NCBI GenBank assembly: GCA_022575985.1
Contig: JAKSXM010000007.1
Location: forward strand, 51,242,501-51,306,500
Direction of reading: 5' to 3'
Origin: Anagrus nilaparvatae
Lineage: Eukaryota > Arthropoda > Insecta > Hymenoptera > Mymaridae
DNA length: 64,000 nucleotides
This document shows positions 11,431-23,708 of this stretch, in pieces. How positions within the stretch are numbered: position 1 is the stretch's first letter; each line of letters starts with the position of its first letter. The notes beneath the pieces are model-generated. The model saw only the letters and a list, made by a program, of their open reading frames with translations, searched no databases and was not told the DNA's origin. The position numbers and the translations under genes were made by a program.

Positions 11431-12130
11431 CAAGCTGGGGATAATAGAAATAAGAAACTATTACTCTCTCTTTCTATCATATTACTATAGAAGCGAGAAC
11501 CTTGCGCGCGCACAACTATACGATAGCATTGTTAAATAAATAAAATTTTCGTTATAAACAAACCACCCTAGTCTAAAATAAATTGAATAATTATATTCTA
11601 CGATATGTTTTTTATATGTTATAATTTTTTCATCAAAAACTATAAGCAAAAAGTATTAAAATTTTCTGTTACAAAATGCCGTCCCATAAGAATCACGTGT
11701 ATAAGATGCTCGGAGAACCAAAATTATTTTTAATTATTTAATAATGGAGGAGTCACCCTAGGATCTTATAATTTTAAATTTGTATTTTTTAATATGATTT
11801 CTTGTTAAATACCAACTTTCATTAAAATCTATACGCAAACAAAAAAGGCGAGCAACATCCTTAAGTAGTAAAAAAAAAATAATGCCTCATATACTAAAAA
11901 TTATTATCAAAATTAATTTTTTTTTTTAAAGTAAAAATGTCCCATTTAAATTATAATTGACTCATCCTGTTTTTACTTATAATAACTTGTTCGTCCAGAT
12001 TATCCTTTTTTACGTAATTAAAAATATTTTTTATTCTTAAAATATTAATAATTGTATACCTATTTAAATATAGTAATAATAAAAGAAACTTTTTTATTAT
12101 TGATTGTTAGGTATCCAAGCCACAAAATTA
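11431..12130. other. Non-palindromic stretch within the giant foldback
   Basis: AT-rich sequence with no partner on the other side of the palindrome. It includes a short less AT-rich patch near 11500-11525 (GCGCGCGCAC). No coding frame is seen. Confidence 0.5.
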
Positions 12131-12271
12131 ATGAATGAGTATTTTTTTATGAAATTTGATAAAATAATTCTTTACACAAATTATGTTGAAAAAATTTTTT
12201 ATTTATACAAATTATGTCATAAATTATTCCGTCAATGTGGACTTAAATTAAAAACGTAGTAAAAAATAATT

Positions 12272-12318
12272 TTACATGACGCGTTTCAACAACATAGTTG
12301 TCATCATCAGATGATTTA
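12272..12318 (-). ncRNA. Hammerhead ribozyme motif (left arm, inverted)
   Basis: On the minus strand this carries CTGATGA, a stem ACAAC/GTTGT with a TAT loop, then GAAAC and GCGTC, in the order of a type I hammerhead. It is an exact inverted counterpart of the copy at 12857-12900. Activity is inferred from motif order. The two bases between CTGATGA and the stem are unusual against the minimal consensus. Confidence 0.65.
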
Positions 12319-12369
12319 GATCTATATTAACATTTGATTAAAAAATAACAAAGTTTTATAAACACTTCA

Positions 12370-12407
<38 letters not shown>

Positions 12408-12417
12408 CTTACATTTA

Positions 12418-12636
12418 ATGAACAACAATCACTCAAATAATATCAACTTTAATGACAACTGTATCCCTATACATATATGCAGTAAAGGAAGAATTATGGA
12501 CGCTTTAGAAGAGTTCGAAATATATAAGCAAATAAAAGAAAATCCAAAAATTTTACTCAACGATAAACTAAATTTTAAATCACACTGTTTATATGATACT
12601 GCTATGTACCATAACAATAATAATCATAATCAATAA
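12418..12636 (+). pseudogene. GIY-YIG endonuclease tail of Penelope-like element
   Basis: A 72-codon open frame. Its centre, IHICSKGRIMDALEEFEIYK followed by LLNDKLNF, matches the usual C-terminal end of Penelope-like polyproteins (a KG..MD.LE.FEIYK and LLND..NF pattern after the GIY-YIG endonuclease). The intact endonuclease helps place the element by target nicking. The GIY-YIG catalytic core, the reverse transcriptase and any real start are absent, because the frame begins immediately after the T-rich inner end of the left arm. It is a remnant and not a host gene. The N- and H-rich ends (NNNHS and HNNNNHNQ) fit the low-complexity tail of such proteins. Confidence 0.65.
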
Positions 12637-12769
12637 CTATTACATTTTAGAATAACTTTAAAAATTTAAATTCAGTGTGTCTTACACCGCGCGAGTGTTA
12701 ACATAAACAATCTATATAATAGAATGTGATTTTTGTGTATAAATATGTGCTTACATTTTATAATAAAAG

Positions 12770-12802
<33 letters not shown>

Positions 12803-12856
12803 TGAAGTGTTTATAAAACTTTGTTATTTTTTAATCAAATGTTAATATAGATCTAA

Positions 12857-12900
12857 ATCATCTGATGATGACAACTATGTTGTTGAAACGCGTCATGTAA
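12857..12900 (+). ncRNA. Hammerhead ribozyme motif (right arm)
   Basis: CTGATGA lies at 12862-12868, the stem II halves ACAAC (12871-12875) and GTTGT (12879-12883) enclose TAT, GAAA is at 12885-12888 and CGCGTC at 12889-12894, with cleavage expected after C12894. CAT at 12859-12861 can pair with ATG at 12895-12897 as the base of helix I. Helix III would be the tiny self-complementary ACGCGT, a weak stem as described for Penelope-like ribozymes, which may work as dimers. Confidence 0.7.
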
Positions 12901-13445
12901 AATTATTTTTTACTACGTTTTTAATTTAAGTCCACATTGACGGAATAATTTATGACATAATTTGTATAAATAAAAAATTTTTTCAACATAATTTGTGTAA
13001 AGAATTATTTTATCAAATTTCATAAAAAAATACTCATTCATATACCTATTTGCTAAAAGAAATGTAGCGAAAAAAAATAAAAGTATTCATCTTTTCTCAT
13101 GGTATAAAATCAAAAAACATTATTTTATGACTCTAACTGGTTTGCTATGCGTTTTTAGGTACAAAAAATATGGCTTGTAATTTCACAACTGTTTGTCGCA
13201 AATTTTCGATTAAAAATTGCAATTTTTCTACAAAAGTCGTAAAATTACGACATAGTTGTAAATTTACGATTTTGTCGAAAAATTAGGAAAAAATAAATCG
13301 TAAATTTACTATTTTTTCGCAAATTTACAAATATTAGTAAATTTCCGATTTTTTTCGAAAAATTGCGAATTTTTTCGAAAGTTTACTAAATTTTAGTAAA
13401 TTTACCAATTTTGTCGAAAAATCACCGGAGTTTTTTTTAACAGTG

Positions 13446-15030
13446 CACCTTTTTTATAATAAATGAACCAATACAACGTATTTTATAAAAATTTTTTTCC
13501 GCTCAGATTTTTTTAACTCTATTTTTATTTGATAATATTTGATAAGATGTTTATAAGGTCATAAATCAAATATTGAAATTTAAGCGTTGCCAAAATAATC
13601 TTGGTAAAAAAAGACTGGCAAAGTTTTACGACAACGTTCATACTTTTAAAGTAATTAATTATCTTATGCCTTTTAAGCCAAAAATTACAATTTGAATATC
13701 AACAGGTACAACTAATCAGGTATTAGGTATTATCAAAATATAGCTGCCACCTTGTAATTTGAGAAAACAAAACCTATTTGATTTTTCTATTTTGCAAACT
13801 TCGTAAAGAATGGTATTGGTTAATAAACTCGCCAAAATGTGCAGCTTTATAAATTTAAAGATGTCCATGATATTTTCAGTAACATCACACTTTTTTAATC
13901 AAGTGGTTGTCCATAAAAAAATATTCATTTGTGTTATTTAGGGGGATTAAAAAAAGGGGGGGTAGAGTTCAGTTGATCTAAAATTTTTACATGTCATAAT
14001 GGGCGATTTTATAGAGCATATTCTTACTTTCTGGGGGCACTAGAGTACAAACGATTAATTATATGTCTCAATATCTATTAAAATCTGCTCAAACAGGATC
14101 TAAGCAACTACCTTTAAGCAGAACTTTAATAAATTTTTAATGATAACTACCAGAGTTTAATTTTTTCAAATCTAGAATCCCCAGAATCTAGTAAAAATAC
14201 GCTCTATGAAATCAAACCTATAACTAATCAGCACTAATTAAGACTTTTAAAAGAAGATGATAAACAAATATTTATTGAGTTTCAAGTCCCTAATGCTTTG
14301 TTTTATATTAGCCCTATCAAAATTGAAGTGTTAATCTATACATAATCTCATGTTCTTTCCTTGTCAATATAAAATTTTATAAAGTTTCTATTTTTATCTT
14401 ATACTCGCATATTTTTATATAAAATTTATTATTATATTTTCAGTGGTATAAATATTAAAATATTTATCTTATAATCTAGAAAATGCATATGTAAGTATAA
14501 ATATATAAATATATAAAATTTATAAAAACCTATACATAAATATTTTTTTAAATTATTAATAAATACAGTGGTAGATTTTTAGCAGACTTTTAAGAAAAAT
14601 TAATTCTATAATAATATATAATTATGCATTTAAACAGTGCATTACTTTTTAGTTTACACAAAATTTTATACAAATATTTATAAATTTACAGAAAAAATAT
14701 AATAATACACTCATATAGACATACTAGTGGAGAAAGGACAATTAGATATATTTATCTAAATAACAAAATGATATAAATTAAGAAAAAAACAAAATTAATT
14801 TAAGACATTTAAATGCAGCCAGTAAAATCTATATATTCTCAAAAATATATATTTTATACTTTTTTAGTCTTCATGGAAGAAAAATCACAGTTATCATAAA
14901 GATGAGAAATAATCTTAATAAATATAATTGTTGCAAAAAACAAAAACTATCATGAAAAAATATTATAATCTTTGCACTTTTTTGACAAAATATTACATTA
15001 AATACTTACATTTAGTTATTTTAAATTATT
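13446..15030. other. Intergenic, 3' side of the ABCA gene
   Basis: AT-rich sequence that should include the ABCA 3' untranslated region. An imperfect inverted repeat pairs about 14005-14055 (ATAGAGCATATTCTTAC) with about 14165-14215 (GTAAAAATACGCTCTAT), a likely small MITE remnant. No coding frame is seen. Confidence 0.5.
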
Positions 15031-18000
15031 TTATGCAGACTTAGTTCGGTTTCTATTAGCAGTTCTTGCAAATAATAAAAATAATTGTTCTAATGTTGAC
15101 GATAACACAGAAAAGTCATCGATAGAATTGTACTTATTTTTCAATCTGTTCATAACATCATACATGTTTCTCCAAGTTGTGTTTACATCGTTAACATGAG
15201 TCATTAGATATCCCTAAAAAATAAAAAAAAATTTTTATATATTTTTTAAATTTTATTTCTGGAAAAGATTCTGTGCCAATCGGTTTGAAATTGGAATGAA
15301 AGAATTAACTCGAATTCCATTACCTCGAGGTAATCAACTAAATAATATAATTTTTCCTCAGATTATTTATTTATTATCAAAAATGTGTTAATTTTTTTTT
15401 AATTGTAATTTTAGTTTTTAAACTATTACTCCAGTCAAATTGCGGTTAAGGGTGTTTAGTTACGGCTTTGGTCTACTTTAGATTTCTTGGGTCACTAATC
15501 ACGAAGATCGGGGACTTTCTCTGGAAAACACCCTGAAATTTGCAGAGATCACCCTCCAAAAAGCGGTATTTTTAATGTATTCACATCTCAAGTGTCTAAA
15601 TTTGACAATTTTTTATTTAAAATTTTTTAAATTTCTCTATGAGACCGAAAAAAATCATGTAACTTTAAATTTGGATAGCCTGAAAAATTTTACAGTATTG
15701 CAGTTTTTTTAGAAAAGGATTTTGAAGTTTGAAATTTTGCCATTTATAAATAAAAAACTATGTCTAATAAAATTTTTGCAGAAATCTATATACTTAAAAT
15801 TATAGATTTTTATTAACTATTAATAAATTGTATGTTTTAAAAAGTGGGATTTCAAAAATTTTTCAGCTATTTTTTTTTTTTTTAATTAACCCTTTCAAAT
15901 TAAACTTGCCAAAATAAAATCGAAAAATTCAATACCTATTAAAAGAAAAATTTTCAGATTTTGTATTTATGAAGTTTTAATGTTAAAATGTATTTTTGAA
16001 ATTTTTAGCAACTTGGGATTCAAAACAAAATTTGAATCTTAGAAAAGGATTTTAATAGAAGTTTCCTGTTATCTTTTAATAAGAAAAAATTTTATTTGTT
16101 AGCCGTCGATAAGCATGATAAAAAAATTTAGAGCTTGTATAAAAAAAATGTTCAAAAAACTAAACTATTTGCCGAAAATTATTCGTTGATTTTAGATAAT
16201 GTCGCATATAGGAGGTGGTCCAAGGGGTCGAAAACCTTTTTTAGCAAATTTTTCGTAACATGATTCCAGATTAATCCGCCCAAAAAAAATTTCTAGATCC
16301 ACCCTTACTAGAGAACTAAATTTATTGTATTTTCGGAAAAAAGTAATTTAAGCTGAAACGTTCGGGGATTTCTCTATTAAACTAGGACCAAATCGGTATA
16401 GAATTTCTTACTTAGAAAATAAAAATAAATTTTTTTTTTACCGAATTCTCATCAACTATTTCACAATTTAGAGCTTCCAATAAATCTTTTTTTATATTTT
16501 CAATTTGTTCATTTGAGTTCTCAGGGTTTAATTTTATTTGAATATCATAACCAGCACCAAATCGTTGTTTAAGTTCTTGACAGGGCCCTATACAAACTAA
16601 TTGTCCATTAACCATAATAACTAATCTGTTACAGAGAGCTTCACATTCTTCCATGCTAATAAAGATTATAAACAAAAACTTTTAATAATACTCATCTTGT
16701 AATAAATAAATATTTTTTAAATTTACCTATGAGATGTTAAAATTATAGCTTGTCCTACAGTTTGACAAGACTGAATAATATTCCACAATGATCTCCTAGC
16801 AGCTGGATCTACTCCAGTTGTGGGTTCATCTAATAAAACTAACTTTGGATTACCAATCAGAGCAATAGCAATATTTAAACGTCTTTTATTTCCACCACTG
16901 TAGGTCCCACTTGGTTGAGATGCACAAGCATTCAAATCTAAAAAATTTATTAATGTTAATAACTCTATAATTACTATTTCATTTATAAAAAATAATTTAC
17001 TTAATCTATCAATCCATTTTTTGACTTCTGAATCAACTTCATGTTTTGGAATACCTCGAAGTCGAGCAAATAACGTTAAATGTTCAAAAGAATTTAATGA
17101 TCTTATTAATGCATCATTTTGAGGACAATATCCCATTTGAGAAAGATACTGTAAAACAATATATTTATAATTAATTTTTCACTCATTTTTATTTAAAATT
17201 TATTTGACAAAGGTAAATATTTTTATATTACCTCTGATCGATTACTATCTAAAAATTTATTATCTAGACACATAACTCCATTATTGGGTATCTCTTCTCC
17301 TGTTATCATCCTAAACGTAGTGCTTTTACCAGCTCCATTCACACCTAATAAACCAAAGCATTCGCGTTGTTTAACGCCAAAACTAATTTCTTCTACAGCT
17401 AGCAAATCTCCATACTGTTTGCTTAATTCATATACCATAAACAAATAATTGCTCGGATTTCCAAGATTTGAAGTATCGTTTTCACTGGCATTATCTAAAT
17501 TAGTCCCTGAATTAAGAAATTTTATTAGAATAAAAAATTTTAAACTTTTAATTTAACTTACATTGACTTCTAGCTTTAGATATTTCAAAAGCAACAGTGT
17601 GCTTTTCTTTTTTAACTTGTTCGTCAAAAACTGTATTAGCATCAAACTTTTTATTTTGAAATCTTGAAATTAATTTCTCAATGTATTTATTTTCTAACAA
17701 ATATAAAATACAAAAATAAAATATAGGTGTAATAAGTAAGTAAATTAAACTTTCTTCTAACGACATATCATCTTCAAATTTCTTAAAATAACTTATAGAT
17801 TTCTTACATTTACCATCGGCACATTCCAAGTCTAAATTTAAAATATATATATTACATAAATTTTACCAAAAATAAGTACTTAATTATTTGTATTTAGAGA
17901 TAAAATATTAATTACCACAACACTTATCTCTCATTAAACATGTAACTTCATGCATTAGATTTGGTAGTCTCCTACATCTGGCATTCTGGGTTGCAGTACT

Positions 18001-21000
18001 AAAAAATGAAACTTGGCCATGGAAAAAACTTAAATACGGGATTAAAAGAAATATTCCTTTTTGAATTTTACGGATTACTTCAATAAATTTATAACTACTT
18101 AAAGTTATTGATATTACATGTAATATCAATTCTACAGAAACTGGAAATAAAAATTAATTTATTTTTAAGATAAAGAGAAATATTTTTAATAAAAAATGTT
18201 ACATACCAAGCCCAATTGGAAATAAGATCAACAGAGTTATGACCGAACTTACAGACTTTTTTAAGAAACTGAATATATAAATTATTGGTATCACATTTAT
18301 TGCAAACAAGATTAATATCATAATATTAATCACTAAAAGTATAAGTATAGAAATAAATACACATAAAATTTTTTTGATAAAAAAAGTAAATTTTTAACTT
18401 ACTGATTTCTTTACTATGAAACATTTTCAAATCAACAACTGCATCCATACACATAAATCCTATGATAATAAGAATTATTGAGACTAAAAGCACGCTTAAA
18501 TCAATTAAAAACATAGTTCCCCAATATTTAAAAGCAGACACTTGTGACATTCTTTGCAATTGTTTTATATTACTTAATGCTTCTCTTAAAGGATGAATAA
18601 CAAATAAAGCTACAGCTGGATAAAAGAAGAATACAAAAAGTAAACTTGTTGCATAAGCGTCAACATTTTCTTTTGGAATAGCTGTTGATTGTAAAGAGTG
18701 AGGAAATTTTTGAGCAAAAATACTTATTGAATAATCATTTCCAACTTCTTTTCTTAATAATGCATTTGAAAGTAAATTAATTGATATTGGAATACTAAAT
18801 ATGGCATTTCCTGAAAAAAGAGCATTTGCTTTAAGCAAATTTTGGGTAATATTAAATTCTGCTGCAGCAATTATATCATTTCGATATTTCGCCAAATCTT
18901 TTTTACCAAGCTCTAACAAAGCTGTAAATACAAAAAATAATTTATGCACAAAAAAGCAATAAAAAATGTATTAAAAATTGAAAATTTGATTTACCATTGG
19001 TTACATTTGTAATCTCTCTAGTCTTCCCTCCAAAAATATTTGTTGAATAAGCATAAGCCTCAGCGATAGCTTTATTATTACTACTGTAATAAGTTTCAGG
19101 ATTTTTATATTTGTTAAGTTCTAAGGGTATAAGAATAGTAGATTGGTTTGCTACATTGTAATCCATTGTCATCAAAAGAATACACAAGACGGGAAGAAAA
19201 ATCTGGAAAATTGAAAAATAATTATGAGTAAAAATTTAAAAATTTAAAAATTTTTTAAAAAACCTACAATTAACAATATTGTTGTTATATTTTTTTTAGA
19301 ATAAGTAATTTTTTTTTCAAGTAAGGCTAACGATGATTGTATAAAAAGTTCTTGATTTTTTAATTTCTGCATTATATCTAATGAAGTCCTGCAAGAATCT
19401 GTAGCGTCTTTATTGTCTCGTGTAACTCTGCAAAGAATATTTTATTAAATAATTTTTTAAATAATTAAACAAAATTTTTTTTGATGAAAATTATAGTGTT
19501 AAATTTACTTTAAAAATACTTGTTCCAATGTAATTAACGAAACGCTCATACCCGTAATTCCAAAATTCTTTTTTTTCATTTCTAACTTATCTAAATAATC
19601 TGGAAATTGTAAAGAGTAAGGAATGCTTAAAACTATTTTACTTCCATCAATATTTAATATTTTTCCATTAGGATCTAATTCATTCAAAATATTTTGTGGT
19701 TCGCTCCATGATTCAATTGATAAAGTAACTTCCATATTTCCTTGACCTTAAAAAAAATTATTTTGGTTAAAAATGTTTTAGTTATTAAAATTCCTGTATT
19801 ATATTTAAGCATAATATACCTAAATGCTTTTTGAGAAACATTGGAGTTCCGTAACTTTTTAATTGACCCATGTGTATGATAGCTATTCTATCACCTAAAA
19901 TATCAGCTTCTTCCATATCGTGTGTACTGATAAGTATTGTTTTTTGCCCTCTCATTTTCTTTACAAAAAATAATTAACGTTAATATAATATCTGAAAACT
20001 TTATTATTAATAAAATAAAATGTAATTTACTAATATTATATCCCAAGTATCACGTCTACTTTCTGGATCCATCCCTGATGTTGGCTCATCCAAAATTAAT
20101 ATCTAAATAAATAATTATTAATAGAAAATTAAAAAAAAAAAGATAAAATAACGAATACTCACACTTGAATCACCAATTACAGCCATTGCTAAGCAAACGC
20201 GTCTTTTTTGGCCACCCGATAAATTTTTTGGCAAGACATTTCTTTTATCAAATAATTTTAATTTTTTTAAAAGCATATTTACATTGGTTTGAATTGTTGA
20301 AGAATCTTTATGTCCTTTTAACTAAAAAAAAAATTTTTGTAAATAATTATTTGATTATTTTTTATTGGGCATTAAAATAACTTACTTTAGCAAAAAATTC
20401 AATTTGTTCAGAAACTGAAAGATTTGGAAATAGCATATCTTCTTGTGGACATAATCCAATATCATTCATTATTTTATCAGATTCAAGTTTTACATTCTTT
20501 CCATTTACTATGACTGATCCACTCGTTGGACTAATCATACCTTAAAAATTCATATTTTATTTTTTATTCTGAATTTAATATTGATTTAATGAAAGAAAAT
20601 TAAAAAAAAATTAATTAATTTACCAGTTAAAATTGACATCATAGTTGTCTTTCCTGCTCCGTTATGTCCAAGTACTGATGTTATTTGACCTTTGTAAAAA
20701 TCTACCGAAATACCTTTTAAAGCTTGAACACTCTAAAAATAAATTCTTAAATTTTAGTAATTTAAATTTTTAATTATGAAAAAGTATTATATCTTACAGT
20801 TTTATTAAAAAAATTTGTCAAATAAGATTTTTGCAAATTGCGTATTTGAATTCCAGGTGTATAAGCTCCTGCAGGAGTTGATTCAAAAGGTTTTCCTTCA
20901 GTATTATCGAAAACTAATTCCTCTAATTCATCATCCAAGTCGATTTTATTATTCCCTTTACCAAACTAAAATATAAATCATTAAAATTTCAAATTTGGTA

Positions 21001-22678
21001 TTCAATAAAACTAAATTAAATTGAATACTTCTAAAAAAAATAATGGGTCTTTTTTTATCCCATATTTTCCAGGATGCACGGCACAAACATACACTGCCAT
21101 TATAAAATGAAATGCTGCCCCTAATATTGAAAATATCAACATCACTCCTATACTTCCTGCAGTTTTATACACTGGATCACCAACTGAGAAAATATTACTC
21201 CACTGAATCCCGACCACTAAAATTTATATTATATTTTATATTTGTTTGAAAATCATTTAAATAAATGTACTTACACATGCTTTCATAGTTATTAACTTCT
21301 TGGAAAATTCGAAATAATAAAATATTTGGGAAGAAAAATCCAAGGTACGGAACAATACCATATAACATTGCCTTCACGCTATATTTTTGAATCATATTTG
21401 CACCAATGTAAAGTGATATAAGTCCAAATACCATGTAAACAGCTAAAAAACATAAAATTGTACATAATTTTTCAGTATATATAAATAAATATATGTATAA
21501 GATATAAATCTGCAAATTTTTCTTACATCTTGAGAAATAGGCTGCAATATGCATTCCAAATGCGAATAAATGGGTTACGTGAAAAATGAGTACCAGCCAT
21601 AAAATTAAACTATTACCATGATACATGTAAGGGTAAACGTTACCGGAAAATGATGTATTGAATAATATCATTAAAGCGCTTATAAGTATAGAATTAAAAA
21701 TCACGCCGCTGACTAGCCAACTCAATAAATTTAAATAAGTAGGAACTCCATTCATTGCCATTAAAACCTAAACAGTTAAAATGGAATTAAATTTTAATTA
21801 GTTAGATTAATTATTTAGAAAATTTACATTGACTCCAATAAATTTTTCGTCAGCTGCATAAGTAACTTCAACGCACAATGGAATTAAAAATGCAATTACC
21901 GCAAATGCACATATTAATATTCTTGTTATAGTATCTGTTTCACTAACTTTAATGTGAGGTGGGTAAGGCATTTGTTGCAGCGTTACTTCTGTATTAAAAG
22001 ATGAATTTGTTGCTTTCAATTTTATAAATGATTCATCTAAACATAACTGTAATTGCACAAATGGTACAATATCTATGAAGGCTTGCGAAGCCTCAATTAA
22101 AATACCATCGATATCCGATTTATATAAATAGTTTTCAACTAAGTAAGATGCTCTTATTGTATATTTTAAATTTGTTGTTTGAGAGTTAATATCATCATTG
22201 TTGAAAATTACTGCTACTACATCGTTATCAAGAATTTGAGTTTGTAAAATTGCATACTTTTGTAACATTTCTTCTTCATCTAAGAAACCTGTTACTTCTA
22301 AAAAAAATAAAAAAATATTTAATAAATTTTATAAATATAAATTATAAAAATAAATGTTGAAAACTTACTTTCTTGCGGAAGATTTAAACACATTCTAACT
22401 TTTTCCATAAAACTTGTAGTAAAATCATTTTTAGGGACGTAATAAACAGTTGTCATTAAATTTAATTTTCTAATAAGTTCACTTTTTGTACTAATATCAT
22501 AAACAGTATTCTCAGTAACATTAACAGGCGTTTCAGCAGAAAAATCTCGACTTGATTGTATAAGCATAAATAATAATAATGGAATAATAATTTCTACAAA
22601 TAATCCCATTTTCCAATGTCTTTTACGTACTAAAAAGTTTTTGTATAATAATAATTTAAATATTCTAAACATTTCCAT
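15031..22678 (-). CDS. ABCA-family lipid-type ABC transporter (about 1648 aa)
   Basis: A full-size ABC transporter, subfamily A (ABCA3-like by layout). Exons on the minus strand: 22678-22369, 22297-21828, 21767-21527, 21442-21275, 21216-21029, 20965-20798, 20732-20624, 20540-20386, 20321-20163, 20102-20031, 19958-19820, 19746-19509, 19427-19268, 19202-18995, 18921-18403, 18332-18207, 18131-17916, 17831-17562, 17506-17232, 17148-17001, 16937-16727, 16655-16442, 15213-15031. All junctions keep frame. An N-terminal anchor and large loop (residues 1-260) lead into a first membrane bundle. The first nucleotide-binding domain has Walker [10 protein letters not shown] (about 537), LSGGQ and [14 protein letters not shown] second membrane half follows, then Walker [10 protein letters not shown] (about 1360), YSGGNKRR and [13 protein letters not shown]. 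Family members move lipids across membranes using ATP; the substrate here is unknown. The last intron (1228 bases) holds a MITE fragment. ATG at 22678 opens with [20 protein letters not shown], typical of the family start. Confidence 0.92.
15429..15600. mobile_element. Single end of the CTCCAGT foldback family in an ABCA intron
   Basis: It begins with CTCCAGTCAAATTGCGG after TA at 15427-15428, then TTTGGTCTACTTTAGATTTCTTGGGTCACTAATCACGA (in part) as in element A. Only one terminus is present. It sits in the last intron of the ABCA gene. Confidence 0.65.
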
Positions 22679-23708
22679 GATTGCCTCTGATTTATTATTT
22701 ATAAACTTTTATTAAGTTATTAATAGAATTAAATGTTTTATAAATATCTTGTATCTATAGACTATAATATTGCCATTGAAACTTATATCTTTTAATCAAT
22801 ATTGCACTTAATGTCAGCATTTTCTTTACACATACACTTCTGCTAAAATAAAATTATTATTAAATTATTAAAAAATTTATACAAAAATTTTGGCTTTTGA
22901 CTAATTAAAATTTGAATAAATATAGTATAAATCTTACCCATTTATTTTAGAAGACATGTTAATTCTTTTCTGAACTATTTTTTAAATAATGTATGCTTCT
23001 TATTTTATTTAAGATATTTTTATATTAATTATATTTTCGCTAATTACTGCTTTTTTATAAGGTCAACGCCCTGTTATAAACATGTTTATTTTATTCTTGC
23101 TTTGCAACAACATTTAAATTTTCATTTATAACCTTAGTGATATTTATATAAACCCATAAAAACATTTAAAAAAATAAAATTATTAAAACTTTTAGATGAG
23201 ATAATAGTGTATTTAAAAAACTATTTTAAAACAATTATATTTACCTCTTCTTTGTTATGAAAATTACACCTAATGGCTAATTATAATACAGTATACCGAC
23301 TTTATGTGATGAAGAAAAGTTGAAAACTGTTTGATGGCATTGTATAGCTTTTTTATGAGGGCTCTTTCTCTTTTGTTGTCATTTTTTATATTCCAATTAT
23401 GCTATACCTGCAAATTTATAAGCCTGTTTTCCTTTGATTTTAAACAATATATATATATTTATATGCGGAATTCACCTTTCACAAAAAAAGGAGTCACAAC
23501 TACTCTAAATACAACAACAATAATAATGATAATAATGATAAAAATCAGCTGTATGAATCCACGTCATTCTGTACAAATTTAAATACATTGACATAATATA
23601 TAGGTAAGTTTAAATATCAGTACTGCACAAGTGTGTTTATAAACATATGGAAAAGATATTGTAATTAAAATATCCACATAAAATAAAAAGTATTTAATTG
23701 GTTCAAAA
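22679..23708. promoter_or_regulatory. Divergent intergenic region, ABCA and UBA5
   Basis: About one kilobase separates the two start codons of head-to-head genes. It must hold both promoters and 5' untranslated parts. The sequence is AT-rich, and I see no clear TATA box or conserved site. An 83-codon frame at 23331-23582 looks like chance. Confidence 0.45.

Larger units (their letters stand above)
12131..13041 (+). mobile_element. 5'-truncated Penelope-like element with inverted arms
   Basis: Two nearly perfect inverted arms (12131-12407 and 12769-13041) flank about 360 bases that carry the C-terminal tail of a GIY-YIG endonuclease frame. Each arm holds a hammerhead-ribozyme motif, a T/A homopolymer of 30 or more bases, and the words GACGCGTTTCAACAACATAG or their complement. 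Hammerhead motifs in the terminal repeats, and terminal repeats in inverted orientation, are known features of Penelope-like retroelements. The reverse transcriptase and most of the endonuclease are missing, so this copy cannot be autonomous. Confidence 0.75.
7938..13445. mobile_element. Giant nested palindrome, about 5.5 kb
   Basis: The outer arms at 7938-8345 and about 13100-13445 are inverted copies that begin CACTGT and continue into ACTCCGGTGATTTTTCGACA. The dinucleotide CA directly flanks both ends. The arms are filled with self-similar words such as CGTAAATTTAC and GAAAAATTCG. Enclosed are a 485-base palindrome (8478-8962), a composite palindrome (about 9080-11430) and a Penelope-like fragment (12131-13041), so each layer is itself inverted-repeat DNA. 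The terminus resembles that of the short element at 52956-53383 (CACTGTAAAAAGTAAC, TA-flanked). No transposase was found inside. Confidence 0.7.

Noticed and set aside
23331..23582. 83-codon frame between ABCA and UBA5
   Set aside because: Low-complexity and hydrophobic by base composition, no splice context; probably 5' untranslated or spacer DNA.
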